From NCBI RefSeq assembly GCF_001875325.1, contig NZ_MDDC01000013.1, forward strand, positions 1 to 64,000: 64,000 bases of DNA. The letters are read 5' to 3'. Every line of letters starts with the position of its first letter. The first letter of the stretch is position 1. Below, piece after piece: positions 33,750 through 43,392 of this stretch. Origin of the DNA: Neomoorella thermoacetica. Its GTDB lineage: Bacteria; Bacillota; DSM-521; Neomoorellales; Neomoorellaceae. A program made the translations under genes and the position numbers. Below the pieces are notes generated by a model that worked only from the letters and a program-made list of their open reading frames with translations, did not search any database and was not told the origin of the DNA.

Positions 33750-35158
33750 GGGTGTCGCTCTGGCACGAGGAATGCGGTGTTTTTGGCATTTACGCTCCGG
33801 GCCAGGACGTGGCCCGGCTGGCCTACTACGGGCTCTTTGCCCTCCAGCACCGCGGCCAGGAGAGCGCGGGTATCGCCGTGGCCAACGGCCACCATATCGC
33901 CGTCCACAAGGGTATGGGGCTGGTGGCGGAAGTCTTTAACCGGGACAACTTTCAGGCTTTACATGGTGACGTGGCTATCGGCCACGTGCGCTACTCCACG
34001 ACCGGTGCCAGTTCCCTGGTCAACGCCCAGCCCCTTGTCTTCCGCTACCTGCGGGGTATGGTGGCTATCGCCCATAACGGTAACCTGACCAACGCCAACG
34101 AGCTGCGGCGGGAGCTTGGAGCCAGCGGGTCTATCTTCCAGTCCTCCACCGATAGCGAAATAATCGTTAACCTTATCGCCCGCCACAGCCAGGAGCCCAT
34201 CGAAGCAGCCCTGCTCCATTGCCAGGAAGAGCTCCGGGGTGCCTATTCCCTGGTGGTCATGACTGAGAAGCAACTAATCGGCGTCCGCGATCCCTACGGC
34301 GTCCGGCCCCTGTGCCTGGGCAGGATGGATGGGGCCTGGATCCTGGCCTCGGAGTCCTGCGCTTTGGATACCCTGGGGGCCGATTTTATCCGCGACCTGG
34401 AACCCGGGGAGATTGTCATTATCGACAGCCTGGGGATGCGTTCCCTCCAGGGACCCCGGGCGGCCCACCGGGCCCACTGCATTTTTGAATATGTCTACTT
34501 TGCCCGGCCGGACAGCACCCTGGACGGCGAGACCGTCAACCTGGTGCGGCGGGAACTGGGCCGCAACCTGGCCCGTGAATACCGGGTGGCGGCCGACGCC
34601 GTCATCCCGGTACCTGACTCCGGTATTGCCGCCGCCGCCGGCTATGCCGAGGTGGCCGGCCTGCCCTTTGTGGAGGGGTTGATGAAAAACCGCTACGTCG
34701 GCCGGACCTTCATCCAGCCCACCCAGGAGATGCGCGACCTGGGGGTGCGCTTGAAGCTCAACCCCATCAAGCCCATCTTAAAGGATAAAAGGGTCATTAT
34801 AATTGATGACTCCCTGGTCCGGGGAACCACCAGCCGGAGGATAGTAGCCATGCTGCGCCAGGCCGGGGTCCGGGAGGTGCACCTGCTGGTGGCCTCGCCG
34901 CCGGTCCTGTACCCCTGCTACTACGGCATTGATACCAGCGCCCGGAGAGAGCTCATTGCCGCCCGGTACCCCCTGGAGGACATCCGCCGCCATGTGGATG
35001 CCGACAGTCTCTACTACCTCAGCCTGGAAGGGTTGTTCCGCTCGGTGCAGCGGGGGGCGGAAGACTTCTGCGCCGCCTGCTTCACCGGCCGCTACCCCAT
35101 CCCCATCCCCTCCCCGGAGGGGGCTACCAAGTACAGCCTGGAGGGACAGGATTATTAA
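33713..35158 (+). CDS. purF: Amidophosphoribosyltransferase, [4Fe-4S] type
   Basis: A 481-residue first enzyme of de novo purine synthesis, making phosphoribosylamine from PRPP and glutamine. The mature N-terminal Cys follows a short propeptide ([10 protein letters not shown], Cys21). [13 protein letters not shown] and [11 protein letters not shown] are the glutaminase; [18 protein letters not shown] is the PRPP-binding loop. Cysteines in [17 protein letters not shown] and [11 protein letters not shown] match the four ligands of the oxygen-sensitive iron-sulfur cluster of the Bacillus enzyme. It is encoded inside the end of purL. A 380-bp gap without genes follows, after a GTGAGAAGTG stretch. 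Confidence 0.95.
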   Translation: MAGEHTGADGPVRVSLWHEECGVFGIYAPGQDVARLAYYGLFALQHRGQESAGIAVANGHHIAVHKGMGLVAEVFNRDNFQALHGDVAIGHVRYSTTGASSLVNAQPLVFRYLRGMVAIAHNGNLTNANELRRELGASGSIFQSSTDSEIIVNLIARHSQEPIEAALLHCQEELRGAYSLVVMTEKQLIGVRDPYGVRPLCLGRMDGAWILASESCALDTLGADFIRDLEPGEIVIIDSLGMRSLQGPRAAHRAHCIFEYVYFARPDSTLDGETVNLVRRELGRNLAREYRVAADAVIPVPDSGIAAAAGYAEVAGLPFVEGLMKNRYVGRTFIQPTQEMRDLGVRLKLNPIKPILKDKRVIIIDDSLVRGTTSRRIVAMLRQAGVREVHLLVASPPVLYPCYYGIDTSARRELIAARYPLEDIRRHVDADSLYYLSLEGLFRSVQRGAEDFCAACFTGRYPIPIPSPEGATKYSLEGQDY

Positions 35159-35538
35159 ATGTGAGAAGTGACGAAATTGCATCTCACCTGTTTGCCGGCG
35201 ACTCCAGCCGGTATGGCGCTCAATGCGAAAGGATTGGGCTCGCGTGAGGGACTCTCTGGGAGGCTGGCGCCCCCCATGAACTACGGAAACTATGGAGATG
35301 TAAGGGCCGGGGCCGGCAGACATGCCTCTGAGCCCAGGAGACGTGGAGTGCTGGTAACAGGACAGGCGTCCAGCAACCTGACTTTATGGGGCTGGAGGGT
35401 TAGGGCCGGAGAACGCAATTAGGGAGTTAGCCGGCCTTTGGGTAATTATTTGAGTGCTCGGTGAGCGGTGGAGGGACATAGCCTTCATGGAAGGCAAGTA
35501 ACAGATCTGGTAGAACGCCATTTGCGGAGGAAGATATC
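35159..35538 (+). other. 380-bp non-coding stretch between purF and purM
   Basis: It opens with TGTGAGAAGTGACG right after the purF stop, similar to the stretch in the ABC operon gap at 24209. Around 35261-35305 it shares CTGGGAGGCTGGCGCCCCC and CATGAAC with the left flank of the 305-bp repeat at 37230. Otherwise I see no gene, no complete riboswitch and no terminator. A GAGCCCAGGAGAC string at 35330 recalls a cobalamin box but lacks the rest of that riboswitch. Confidence 0.5.
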
Positions 35539-36591
35539 ATGGTGGCTAGCGAAGGCTTCACCTATGCTGCCGCCGGCGTGGACATCGCCGCCGGCAACCG
35601 CGCCGTCGAGTTAATGAAAGAGCATGTCCGCCGGACCTACCGGCCGGGGGTGCTGGGGGACCTGGGCGGCTTCGGCGGCCTCTTTGCCCTGGAGCCGGGG
35701 CGTTACCGCCAGCCGGTGCTGGTGGCCGGCACCGACGGGGTGGGGACGAAGCTAAAGATAGCCTTTAGCCTGGACCGGCACGACACTATCGGCATCGACG
35801 CCGTGGCCATGTGCGTCAACGACATCCTGGTCCAGGGGGCCGAACCCCTCTTTTTCCTGGACTACCTGGCCGTGGGCAAAATGGTGCCGGAAAGGGTGGC
35901 CCGGATTGTCGCCGGGGTGGCCGAAGGATGTCGCCGGGCGGGCTGCGCCCTCATCGGCGGCGAGACGGCCGAGATGCCCGGCTTTTACCGGGAAGACGAA
36001 TACGACCTGGCCGGTTTCGCCGTGGGCGTCGTCGAACGGGAGCACCTCCTGGACGGCCGGGGCATCCGGCCGGGGCAGGTGGTCCTGGGCCTGGCCTCCA
36101 GTGGCCTGCATTCCAACGGCTTTTCCCTGGCCCGGCGGGTTTTGCTGGGAGAAGCCGGCTATACCCTGGAGCGGGAACTGCCGGAACTGGGCCGGACCCT
36201 GGGGGAAGAACTCCTGGAACCGACGCGGATTTATGTGACCAGTATTTTACCCCTGCTTAAAGAAGGATTCATAAAGGGCCTGGTCCACATCACCGGCGGG
36301 GGACTGATTGAGAACCCGCCGCGCATCCTGCCGCCGGGTTGCAGCCTGCGCCTGGAACGGCGCAGCTGGCCGGTTCCACCCGCCTTCCGGCTCATCCAGG
36401 CTACCGGCAGGGTGCCTGAGGAAGAAATGTACCGCACCTTCAATATGGGTCTGGGGATGCTGGTGGTGGTCGAGGAAGGCGACGCCGCCGGGGTAAAGTC
36501 CCGGTTGGAGGCCGCCGGCGAGAAGGTTTTTGTCGTAGGTGAGGTTATACCCGGCCGGCGGGAAGTGAAGTTTGTGCCGGGCTTGCAATAA
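35539..36591 (+). CDS. purM: AIR synthetase
   Basis: A 350-residue phosphoribosylformylglycinamidine cyclo-ligase, which closes the imidazole ring. [92 protein letters not shown] and [16 protein letters not shown] are the expected conserved runs. The start ATG follows GGAGGAAGATATC. It precedes purN by 15 bp. Confidence 0.96.
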   Translation: MVASEGFTYAAAGVDIAAGNRAVELMKEHVRRTYRPGVLGDLGGFGGLFALEPGRYRQPVLVAGTDGVGTKLKIAFSLDRHDTIGIDAVAMCVNDILVQGAEPLFFLDYLAVGKMVPERVARIVAGVAEGCRRAGCALIGGETAEMPGFYREDEYDLAGFAVGVVEREHLLDGRGIRPGQVVLGLASSGLHSNGFSLARRVLLGEAGYTLERELPELGRTLGEELLEPTRIYVTSILPLLKEGFIKGLVHITGGGLIENPPRILPPGCSLRLERRSWPVPPAFRLIQATGRVPEEEMYRTFNMGLGMLVVVEEGDAAGVKSRLEAAGEKVFVVGEVIPGRREVKFVPGLQ

Positions 36592-36606
36592 GGGGAGGAA
36601 GGGCTC

Positions 36607-37224
36607 ATGGTGGCATCTACTTTACCCATCGGCATCCTGGTTTCCGGCCGCGGCAGCAATATGGAGGCCATTGCCGCTGCTATCGAGGCCGGGGAGGTGC
36701 CGGCCCGCATCCAGGTGGTTATCAGCGACCGGCCGGAGGCCCGCGCCCTGTACCTGGCCCGGGAGCGGGGGTTGAAAACCTTTTGTATGGAACCCGGGGA
36801 ATATCCTTCCCGGCAGGCCTATGACCTGGCCCTGGCGACGGCCCTGAAAAAAGAGGGGGTGGAACTGGTAGCCCTGGCCGGTTTTATGCGCCTCCTGGGC
36901 CGGGAGTTTCTGGAACAGTTCCCGGGAGCGGTCATCAACATCCACCCGGCCCTGCTGCCGGCTTTCCCGGGGCTTAACGCCCAGCGCCAGGCCCTGGAGT
37001 ACGGCGTCAAGTTTTCCGGCTGCACCGTCCACTTCGTCGACGCCGGCATGGACACCGGCCCCATCATCGCCCAGGCCGTGGTGCCGGTCCGGAACGACGA
37101 TACCCCGGAAACCCTGGCCGCCCGCATCCTGGCGGAGGAGCACCGCCTCTATCCGCGGGTGATCCGGTGGCTGGCTGAAGGCCGGGTGGAACTCCGGGGC
37201 CGGCGGGTAATCGTAAGAATTTGA
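36607..37224 (+). CDS. purN: GAR transformylase (10-formyl-THF dependent)
   Basis: A 205-residue phosphoribosylglycinamide formyltransferase. IGILVSGRGSNMEAIAAAIEAG binds substrate. The catalytic Asn-His-Asp set is in GAVINIHPALLPAFPG and CTVHFVDAGMDTGPII. It takes formyl from 10-formyl-tetrahydrofolate, the C1 carrier also central to acetogenesis. The gene ends at TGA 37222, directly followed by copy A of the 305-bp repeat. Confidence 0.95.
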   Translation: MVASTLPIGILVSGRGSNMEAIAAAIEAGEVPARIQVVISDRPEARALYLARERGLKTFCMEPGEYPSRQAYDLALATALKKEGVELVALAGFMRLLGREFLEQFPGAVINIHPALLPAFPGLNAQRQALEYGVKFSGCTVHFVDAGMDTGPIIAQAVVPVRNDDTPETLAARILAEEHRLYPRVIRWLAEGRVELRGRRVIVRI

Positions 37225-37530
37225 AGGAGCCGCCCATGGGGCTGGCGCCCCCGCCATGAACAATGAAAATGCAGGCTTTAGGCAGGGGGCTGGATGGTAC
37301 AGGCGGAGGGCGACCTGGCTCGAGGCGCCAGATACTTGCGCGAGGCTGAAGGGAAGCAGCGGTGAACGGGATGGTGATCGTAACGTGATCTGTAAGAAAG
37401 ATAAAGTTACAATCCCCGTTATGAGTATTCAAGGAGATACAATTAAGCCACCCCCGCCGCTTAAGCAACTGGGCGCCGAGTTTGCTCGCCGGGAACCACC
37501 GGGGCCCGCAGGCTGTACCCTCCAGCCCCC
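37225..37530 (+). repeat. 305-bp structured repeat, copy A, between purN and purH
   Basis: It aligns along nearly its whole length with 47135-47439 before hisG. It is closed by a long terminal stem: GGGGGCTGGATGGTACAG (37285-37302) with CTGTACCCTCCAGCCCCC (37513-37530), one mismatch. Inside are a GCAGCGG/CCGCCGC stem, AACGGG/CCCCGTT, and AACTGGGCGCCGAGTT, which in the other copy is AACTGAGCGCTAAGTT: two changes that keep the pairing. The conserved core CCACCCCCGCCGCTTAAGCA is shared. It may be a structured RNA in the pur transcript or a non-autonomous mobile element. Confidence 0.8.
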
Positions 37531-37597
37531 GGGAGGCCAGGCAATAATCGCTTAATTTGTAGAACCCTATTCTCGGAGGAGGCAGGTTTTACAACCT

Positions 37598-39139
37598 ATG
37601 TCTAAAAGGGCTCTAATCAGCGTCTCCGACAAAACCGGCCTGGTGGATCTGGCCCGCGGCCTGGTGGAACTGGGCTGGGAACTCCTTTCCACCGGCGGCA
37701 CGGCCCGCACCTTAACTACAGCCGGCCTGCCCGTGACCGAAGTGGCAACCGTCACCGGCTTTCCCGAGATCCTCGACGGCCGGGTCAAGACCCTGCACCC
37801 GAAGATCCACGGCGGCATCCTGGCCCGGCCGACCCCCGAACACCTGGCCCAGCTCCAGGAGCAGGGCATCCAGCCCATCGACCTGGTGGTGGTCAACCTC
37901 TACCCCTTCCGGGAAACTATCGCCCGGCCCGGAGTGACGCCGGCGGAGGCCATAGAAAACATCGACATCGGCGGCCCGGCCATGGTCAGGGCGGCGGCCA
38001 AAAACCACGAAAGGGTGGGGATTGTCGTCGACCCGGCCAGTTACGATGAGGTGTTAGCGGAACTGAGGGAGAAAGGAAGCTTGAGCCCGGAGACCAGGCG
38101 CCGCCTGGCGGCGGCGGCCTTCGCCCATACCGCCGCCTACGACGCGGCCATTGCGGCTTACTTCCAGCGCCTTATGGGCAGTGAAGAACCCTTCCCGGCC
38201 AGCTTTGTCCTCAGCGGTGAAAAAGTCCAGGACCTGCGCTACGGCGAGAACCCCCACCAGGGGGCCGCTTTCTACCGCTTGCCCGCCCCACCCCCCGGCA
38301 CCCTGGCCGGGGCCCGGCAGCTACAGGGCAAGGAGCTTTCATATAATAACCTCATGGACCTGGACGCCGCCTGGAACCTGGCCTGTGACTTCAAAGAACC
38401 GGTGGTGGCCATCATCAAACATACCAACCCCTGCGGGGTGGCCCGGGCGAGTACCCCGGCTGCGGCCTACCGCCTGGCTTACGCTGCCGACCCTGTTTCC
38501 GCCTTTGGCGGCATCGTTGCCTGTAACCGGCCGGTGGACGGCGAAATGGCCGGAGCAATGGCGGAGGTATTCCTGGAAGCAGTCATTGCCCCGTCTTTTA
38601 CCCCGGAAGCCATGGCGATCCTGAAAAGCAAACCCCACCTGCGCCTCCTGGCCGCGGGCGAGAGGGCGGGTTACCGTACCCGGGAATACCAGGTAAGGCC
38701 CGTCAGCGGCGGCTTCCTGGTCCAGGAGCCGGACTACCATGTCCTCGAGCCGGAGAGCCTCAAGGTGGTAACCACCCGCAAACCTGAAGCTAAAGAAATG
38801 GCAGACCTGCTCTTCGCGTGGCAGGTAGTCAAACACGTCAAGTCCAACGCCATTGTGGTGGCCAGGGACGGCGTTACCCTGGGTATCGGCGCCGGCCAGA
38901 TGAACCGGGTGGGGGCGGCCCGCATCGCCCTGGAGCAGGCCGGGGTCCGGGCTAAAGGCGCCGTCCTGGCTTCCGACGCCTTCTTTCCCTTCGGCGACAC
39001 CGTGGAACTGGCGGGCAGGGCCGGGATCACAGCCCTCATCCAGCCCGGCGGCTCCGTCCGCGACGAGGAATCGATCAGGGCTGCCGATGCCGCGGGTATA
39101 GCCATGGTCTTCACCGGCATCCGCCACTTCCGGCATTAA
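37598..39139 (+). CDS. purH: Bifunctional AICAR transformylase/IMP cyclohydrolase
   Basis: A 513-residue bifunctional enzyme for the last two steps to IMP. Residues 1-about 195 are the MGS-like cyclohydrolase ([43 protein letters not shown]). The remainder is AICAR transformylase, with [29 protein letters not shown] (catalytic Lys-His) and [17 protein letters not shown] from the histidine pathway enters here. The gene is set off from purN by copy A of the repeat and begins at ATG after GGAGGAGGCAGG. Confidence 0.96.
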   Translation: MSKRALISVSDKTGLVDLARGLVELGWELLSTGGTARTLTTAGLPVTEVATVTGFPEILDGRVKTLHPKIHGGILARPTPEHLAQLQEQGIQPIDLVVVNLYPFRETIARPGVTPAEAIENIDIGGPAMVRAAAKNHERVGIVVDPASYDEVLAELREKGSLSPETRRRLAAAAFAHTAAYDAAIAAYFQRLMGSEEPFPASFVLSGEKVQDLRYGENPHQGAAFYRLPAPPPGTLAGARQLQGKELSYNNLMDLDAAWNLACDFKEPVVAIIKHTNPCGVARASTPAAAYRLAYAADPVSAFGGIVACNRPVDGEMAGAMAEVFLEAVIAPSFTPEAMAILKSKPHLRLLAAGERAGYRTREYQVRPVSGGFLVQEPDYHVLEPESLKVVTTRKPEAKEMADLLFAWQVVKHVKSNAIVVARDGVTLGIGAGQMNRVGAARIALEQAGVRAKGAVLASDAFFPFGDTVELAGRAGITALIQPGGSVRDEESIRAADAAGIAMVFTGIRHFRH

Positions 39140-39155
39140 AGGAGGTCACCGTAAA

Positions 39156-40424
39156 ATGCGTATCCTGGTAGTTGGCGGCGGCGGCCGGGAGCACGCCCTG
39201 GTCTGGAAGATTGCCCGGAGTCCCGGGGTGACGGAAATCTACTGCGCCCCGGGCAACGCCGGCATCGCCGGCCTGGCCTGCTGTGTGCCCATTGCTGCCG
39301 ATGATATTAACGGCCTGCTGGACTTCGCCCGTCGGGCTGCCATTGATCTTACCGTCGTCGGTCCCGAGGCCCCCCTGGTGGCCGGTATCGTCGACGCTTT
39401 CCAGGAGGCTGGCCTGCCCATCTTTGGCCCCTCCCGGGGAGCGGCCCGGCTGGAGGGAAGCAAGATTTTCGCCAAGGAGCTAATGCAGGAAGCAGGCATC
39501 CCCACGGCTGCCCACGCTACCTTTACGGAGGCCGGTCCGGCCCTGGCCTACCTGGAGGAACACCCCGGACCAATGGTGGTCAAGGCCGACGGCCTGGCGG
39601 CCGGCAAGGGCGTGGTGGTGGCCCCGGACGCGGCTACGGCCCGGGAAGCGGTCCGGGATATGTTTGGAGGCAAATTTGGTCCCGCCGGCCGGAGGGTAAT
39701 CCTCGAAGAGCGCCTGGAAGGGGAAGAAGTCAGCATCCTGGCCCTGTGCGATGGGAAAACAGCTACTCCCCTCCTCCCTTCCCAGGACCACAAGCGGGTG
39801 GGGGAAGGGGATACCGGCCCCAATACCGGCGGCATGGGCGCCTGCGCACCGGTGCCCTTCTATACCCCGGAGATAGCCGCCCAGGTGGAAGAAAGGGTCC
39901 TCCGGCCGGTTATCCGGTCCATGGCCGCAGCCGGGCACCCCTACCGGGGCGTCCTTTACGCCGGGCTGATGCTGACCCGGGAAGGCCCCAAAGTCCTGGA
40001 GTTCAACTGCCGCTTCGGCGACCCGGAAACCCAGCCCCTGATGCTCCTTTTAGAAAGCGACCTGGTAGAGCTGATGCTGGCTGCCGTCAACGGTGAGCTG
40101 GCGGGAACGAGGATCACCTGGTACCCCGGAGCCGCCGCCGGGGTGGTCCTGGCGGCGGGCGGTTATCCGGGCCCGTACGCCAAGGGTGATCCCATTACGG
40201 GACTGGAGACAGTGCCGCCGGGGGTGGAGGTCTTCCACGCCGGCACCGCCCTGGTGGACGGCCAGGTCGTAACGTCCGGGGGCCGGGTGGTTTGTGTAAC
40301 CGCCCGGGGCGAGGATTTACGGGCCGCCCTGGACCGCGTTTATGATAGTATCAGGGCCATCCACTTCCAGGGTATGCACTACCGCCGGGACATCGGCCGC
40401 CGGGCCCTGGGGCAACTTGAATAA
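39156..40424 (+). CDS. purD: GAR synthetase
   Basis: A 422-residue ATP-grasp ligase, phosphoribosylamine-glycine ligase. MRILVVGGGGREHALVWKI starts the fold. VVKADGLAAGKGVVVA, EERLEGEEVSILALCDG, LPSQDHKRVGEGDTGPNTGGMGACAP and LEFNCRFGDPETQPLM are the signature blocks. It follows purH by 16 bp with AAAGGAGGTCACC, and is the last gene of the operon before a strong terminator. Confidence 0.96.
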   Translation: MRILVVGGGGREHALVWKIARSPGVTEIYCAPGNAGIAGLACCVPIAADDINGLLDFARRAAIDLTVVGPEAPLVAGIVDAFQEAGLPIFGPSRGAARLEGSKIFAKELMQEAGIPTAAHATFTEAGPALAYLEEHPGPMVVKADGLAAGKGVVVAPDAATAREAVRDMFGGKFGPAGRRVILEERLEGEEVSILALCDGKTATPLLPSQDHKRVGEGDTGPNTGGMGACAPVPFYTPEIAAQVEERVLRPVIRSMAAAGHPYRGVLYAGLMLTREGPKVLEFNCRFGDPETQPLMLLLESDLVELMLAAVNGELAGTRITWYPGAAAGVVLAAGGYPGPYAKGDPITGLETVPPGVEVFHAGTALVDGQVVTSGGRVVCVTARGEDLRAALDRVYDSIRAIHFQGMHYRRDIGRRALGQLE

Positions 40425-40442
40425 CTTATAATTAATTAAGAT

Positions 40443-40479
40443 AAAAGCCCCTTTCAGCGAAGAGCGAAAGGGGCTTTTA
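40443..40479 (+). terminator. Terminator of the purine operon
   Basis: AAAAGCCCCTTTC and GAAAGGGGCTTTT form a perfect 13-pair stem around ten or eleven bases, with a T run at the end. Confidence 0.9.
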
Positions 40480-40611
40480 CGTAAGTTATTTCCGAGCCGC
40501 ACTGCCCTGCCCCGGGCGCATAATTTTTCCTCTCCTGGCCAAGGATAACTTATATGAAAAGAACTGACCCCGGGTTTCTTATTGTCATCCCGCGTACAGG
40601 AGGGAGAAACT

Positions 40612-42294
40612 TTGCCCGGTCCTTATCGTAGACCCCTGCGGGCGGCCCTTTTCCGCCGCCGGCCAAAGCCGGCCCAACAGGGCAAGCAAGATAACAATAA
40701 AGATAAACAGGGCCAGCCTGGCGGCGGGAATAGCCACACGGCGCCTTACCCGTCCCTGGAAGAGTACCGGCTTACGGCCGAACTCAAGCTCAACCTGGAG
40801 CAGCTACAAACAATTTTCGCCAGGTGCAGCGATGTGATCCGTCGCGATTTTTACCTGGGCCAGGCCATCAAGGTAGCCCTTATTTATATCGACGGCCTGG
40901 CTGATAAAAAGCTGATCGAGGACACTCTGGTGCGGACTCTGCAGCAGGCTCCGGAGGAACTGGCCCGCTCCCTGGCGGAAAGAACCCGAGACCTGACGGC
41001 AGTTATGGAAATGGTCATGCCTATGACAGACGTGGCCGTGGTTGACAACATGGGGAGCCTGGTAAAGCACGTCCTCAACGGTGATACAGTATTGATCCTG
41101 AACGGGTTCAATAAGGGCCTGGCCTTAAGCACCAGGGCCTGGGAGCACCGTGCCGTCGAAGAACCCATCACCGAAAGCGTGGTTCGTGGCCCCAGGGAGA
41201 GTTTTATCGAGAGCCTGCGTACCAACACCACCCTTATCCGCCGGCGCCTGAAAACCCCGTCCCTGAAGATGGAGACAGTCTGCCTGGGTCGCTACACCAT
41301 GACCAACATTGTCCTTACTTACATAGAGGACCTGGCCGATCCGGCGGTGGTGCGGGAGGTGCGCCGGCGCCTGGAGAGCATTCAAATTGACGGCGTCCTG
41401 GAGAGCGCCTATATTGAGGAACTGATCGAAGACAACCCGGATTCCCCTTTTCCCCAGATCGACCACACGGAGCGACCGGACAAAGTGGCTGCCGCCCTGC
41501 TGGAGGGGCGGGTGGGCATCCTTATTGACGGCACGCCCTTCGCCCTCATTGTGCCCACCGTCTTTGTCCAGTTTATCCAGGCCAGCGAGGACTACTATGA
41601 ACGCTATTATCTTTCCAGTTTCTTGCGTTTAGCCCGGTTCGTAGCCCTGAATATCGCCCTCTTGCTGCCGGCTGTGTACGTGGCCGTCACTACCTTTCAC
41701 CAGGAGATGTTGCCCACCAACCTGCTGGTGAAGGTGGCTTCCCAGCGAGAAGGGATTCCTTTCCCTGCCCTGGTGGAGGCCCTGATGTTAGAGCTGACCT
41801 TTGAACTCCTGCGGGAGGCCGGCGTGCGCCTGCCGCGGCCGGTGGGCCAGGCGTTGAGCATTGTCGGCGCCCTGGTTATCGGCGAGGCGGCAGTCAGCGC
41901 TAGCCTGGTTTCCCCGGCTATGGTAATTGTCGTGGCTATGACGGGGATCAGCTCCTTTGCCACACCCTCTTACTCCATGGCCATTACTTTGCGCCTGCTC
42001 CGTTTCATCATGCTCATCCTGGCGGGAACCTTCGGTTTTTACGGTATCATGCTCGGCCTGCTGGCCATCCTTGTACACCTCAATACCTTGCGCTCCTTCG
42101 GCGTACCATACCTGGCGCCGGTGGCGCCCTGGAACTTTAGCGACTTTAAAGATGTCCTGGTCCGGGTGCCCCGCTGGGCCATGAACTCCCGGCCCAGCCA
42201 AATCGGCTACCGCGACCCCGTACGCCAGGGGGCAGGCTTGAAACCCAAGCCGCCGGCCAGTTCTAACCCTGCGCCTGAAAGGGGCAAGTCCTGA
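40612..42294 (+). CDS. gerA: Spore germinant receptor subunit GerA family
   Basis: A 560-residue A subunit of a nutrient germinant receptor. The N-terminal half is soluble (IKVALIYIDGLADKKLIEDTL, MTDVAVVDNMGSLVKHVLNG, RGPRESFIESLRTNTTLIRRRL, the classic GerA run). Membrane helices follow from about residue 330 (LARFVALNIALLLPAVYVAV, LSIVGALVIGEAAVSASLV, LRFIMLILAGTFGFYGIMLGLLAIL), then a tail. It would sit in the inner spore membrane with the B and C subunits. TTG 40612 has AGGAGGGAG at eight bases; TTG 40582 has none. The promoter is probably forespore-specific, but I cannot mark it with certainty. Confidence 0.92.
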   Translation: MPGPYRRPLRAALFRRRPKPAQQGKQDNNKDKQGQPGGGNSHTAPYPSLEEYRLTAELKLNLEQLQTIFARCSDVIRRDFYLGQAIKVALIYIDGLADKKLIEDTLVRTLQQAPEELARSLAERTRDLTAVMEMVMPMTDVAVVDNMGSLVKHVLNGDTVLILNGFNKGLALSTRAWEHRAVEEPITESVVRGPRESFIESLRTNTTLIRRRLKTPSLKMETVCLGRYTMTNIVLTYIEDLADPAVVREVRRRLESIQIDGVLESAYIEELIEDNPDSPFPQIDHTERPDKVAAALLEGRVGILIDGTPFALIVPTVFVQFIQASEDYYERYYLSSFLRLARFVALNIALLLPAVYVAVTTFHQEMLPTNLLVKVASQREGIPFPALVEALMLELTFELLREAGVRLPRPVGQALSIVGALVIGEAAVSASLVSPAMVIVVAMTGISSFATPSYSMAITLRLLRFIMLILAGTFGFYGIMLGLLAILVHLNTLRSFGVPYLAPVAPWNFSDFKDVLVRVPRWAMNSRPSQIGYRDPVRQGAGLKPKPPASSNPAPERGKS

Positions 42295-43392
42295 ATGCGG
42301 GAAGAGGGTTATATCAGCCCCCGCCAGGCAAGCGTTCTGCTGTGGTTTGCCATCCTGCCCACGGCCATCCTCTTCCTGCCGGCCCTCCTGACCCTGCGTG
42401 CTCGCCAGGATTCCTGGTTGGCGGTTATCCTGGCTACCCTGGCCGCCGGGATACCGGCACTGGTTATTTACCTGCTGGCCCTGCGCTTTCCCCACTATAC
42501 CCTGTTTCAATACTGCGAGTTGATTTTAGGACACCTGGCCGGCAAAATCGTGGCCATGGTGTTTGTCCTGGCTTTTTTCTTACTCAACGCCGTGGTCATC
42601 CGGGAGTTCAGCGAGTTTCTAACGACCGCCGTAATGCCGGAGACGCCGTTTTTATTCTTTGCCTGCAGCATTGTCGCCGTGGCTGTCTATGCCGCCCGCA
42701 ACGGCCTGGAGGTTATCGCCCGCTGCACAGATTTTATCATGCCCTTGCTGGTCGCTTTTTTTGTTGTGATCCTTCTCTTTGCTACCCCGGAGATGTCTTT
42801 AAGAAATATCCTGCCATTTTTAGAAAATGGCATCAGGCCGGTTCTTGGGGGAAGCCTGATTACCTGGCCATTCATGGGCCAGGTAATCATCCTGGCCACT
42901 TATGGTGCCTTCGTCAACCCACCCCGGTCCCTGGGGTGGAGCCTCATCACCGGCCTGCTGGGGATCGCCTTTTTCCTCGGTCTAGTTACCATGGGCGTAA
43001 TCCTCGTCTTTGGTGCCTGCGAAGCCACCAGCCTGACCTTTGCCGGTTATAACCTGGCCAGGGTTGTCTCCCTGGGCCAGTTTTTGGAGAGGATAGAGGT
43101 CCTTTTCCTGGCTATCTGGGTCGCCGGGGTGTTCATCAAAATTGCTTTGAACCTCTATGTCGTCGCCCTGGGCCTGGCTACTGTTACCGGTCTGAAAGAG
43201 TACCGGCCCCTGGTGGCGCCCCTGGGGGCCTTAAATGTGGCTCTGGCAGCATATATGTATAGAAACATCAGCGAAATCCGGCAGGATTTACTGACAGTTG
43301 AACCCGGTTGGACCTTGACCTGGCAATTTATTCTACCCCTGCTGTTGCTGCTGGTGGCCTGGGTGCGAGGGCAAAGGAGGACCGGCGCTTGA
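42295..43392 (+). CDS. gerB: Spore germinant receptor subunit GerB family
   Basis: A 365-residue permease-like B subunit with about ten helices, of the amino acid-polyamine-organocation transporter fold: EGYISPRQASVLLWFAILPTAILFLP, ILGHLAGKIVAMVFVLAFFLLNAVVIREFSEFL, WPFMGQVIILATYGAFVNPP. B subunits bind the germinant. ATG 42295 abuts the stop of the A gene, and the end overlaps the C gene by one base. Confidence 0.92.
   Translation: MREEGYISPRQASVLLWFAILPTAILFLPALLTLRARQDSWLAVILATLAAGIPALVIYLLALRFPHYTLFQYCELILGHLAGKIVAMVFVLAFFLLNAVVIREFSEFLTTAVMPETPFLFFACSIVAVAVYAARNGLEVIARCTDFIMPLLVAFFVVILLFATPEMSLRNILPFLENGIRPVLGGSLITWPFMGQVIILATYGAFVNPPRSLGWSLITGLLGIAFFLGLVTMGVILVFGACEATSLTFAGYNLARVVSLGQFLERIEVLFLAIWVAGVFIKIALNLYVVALGLATVTGLKEYRPLVAPLGALNVALAAYMYRNISEIRQDLLTVEPGWTLTWQFILPLLLLLVAWVRGQRRTGA

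Noticed and set aside
35330-35345. GAGCCCAGGAGAC, similar to the cobalamin (B12) box
   Set aside because: The rest of a cobalamin riboswitch, including the conserved core and the kissing loop, is absent, and purM is not a known target.
35168-35422. 84-codon plus-strand frame after purF
   Set aside because: No ribosome site, odd composition and no domain; the region looks non-coding.
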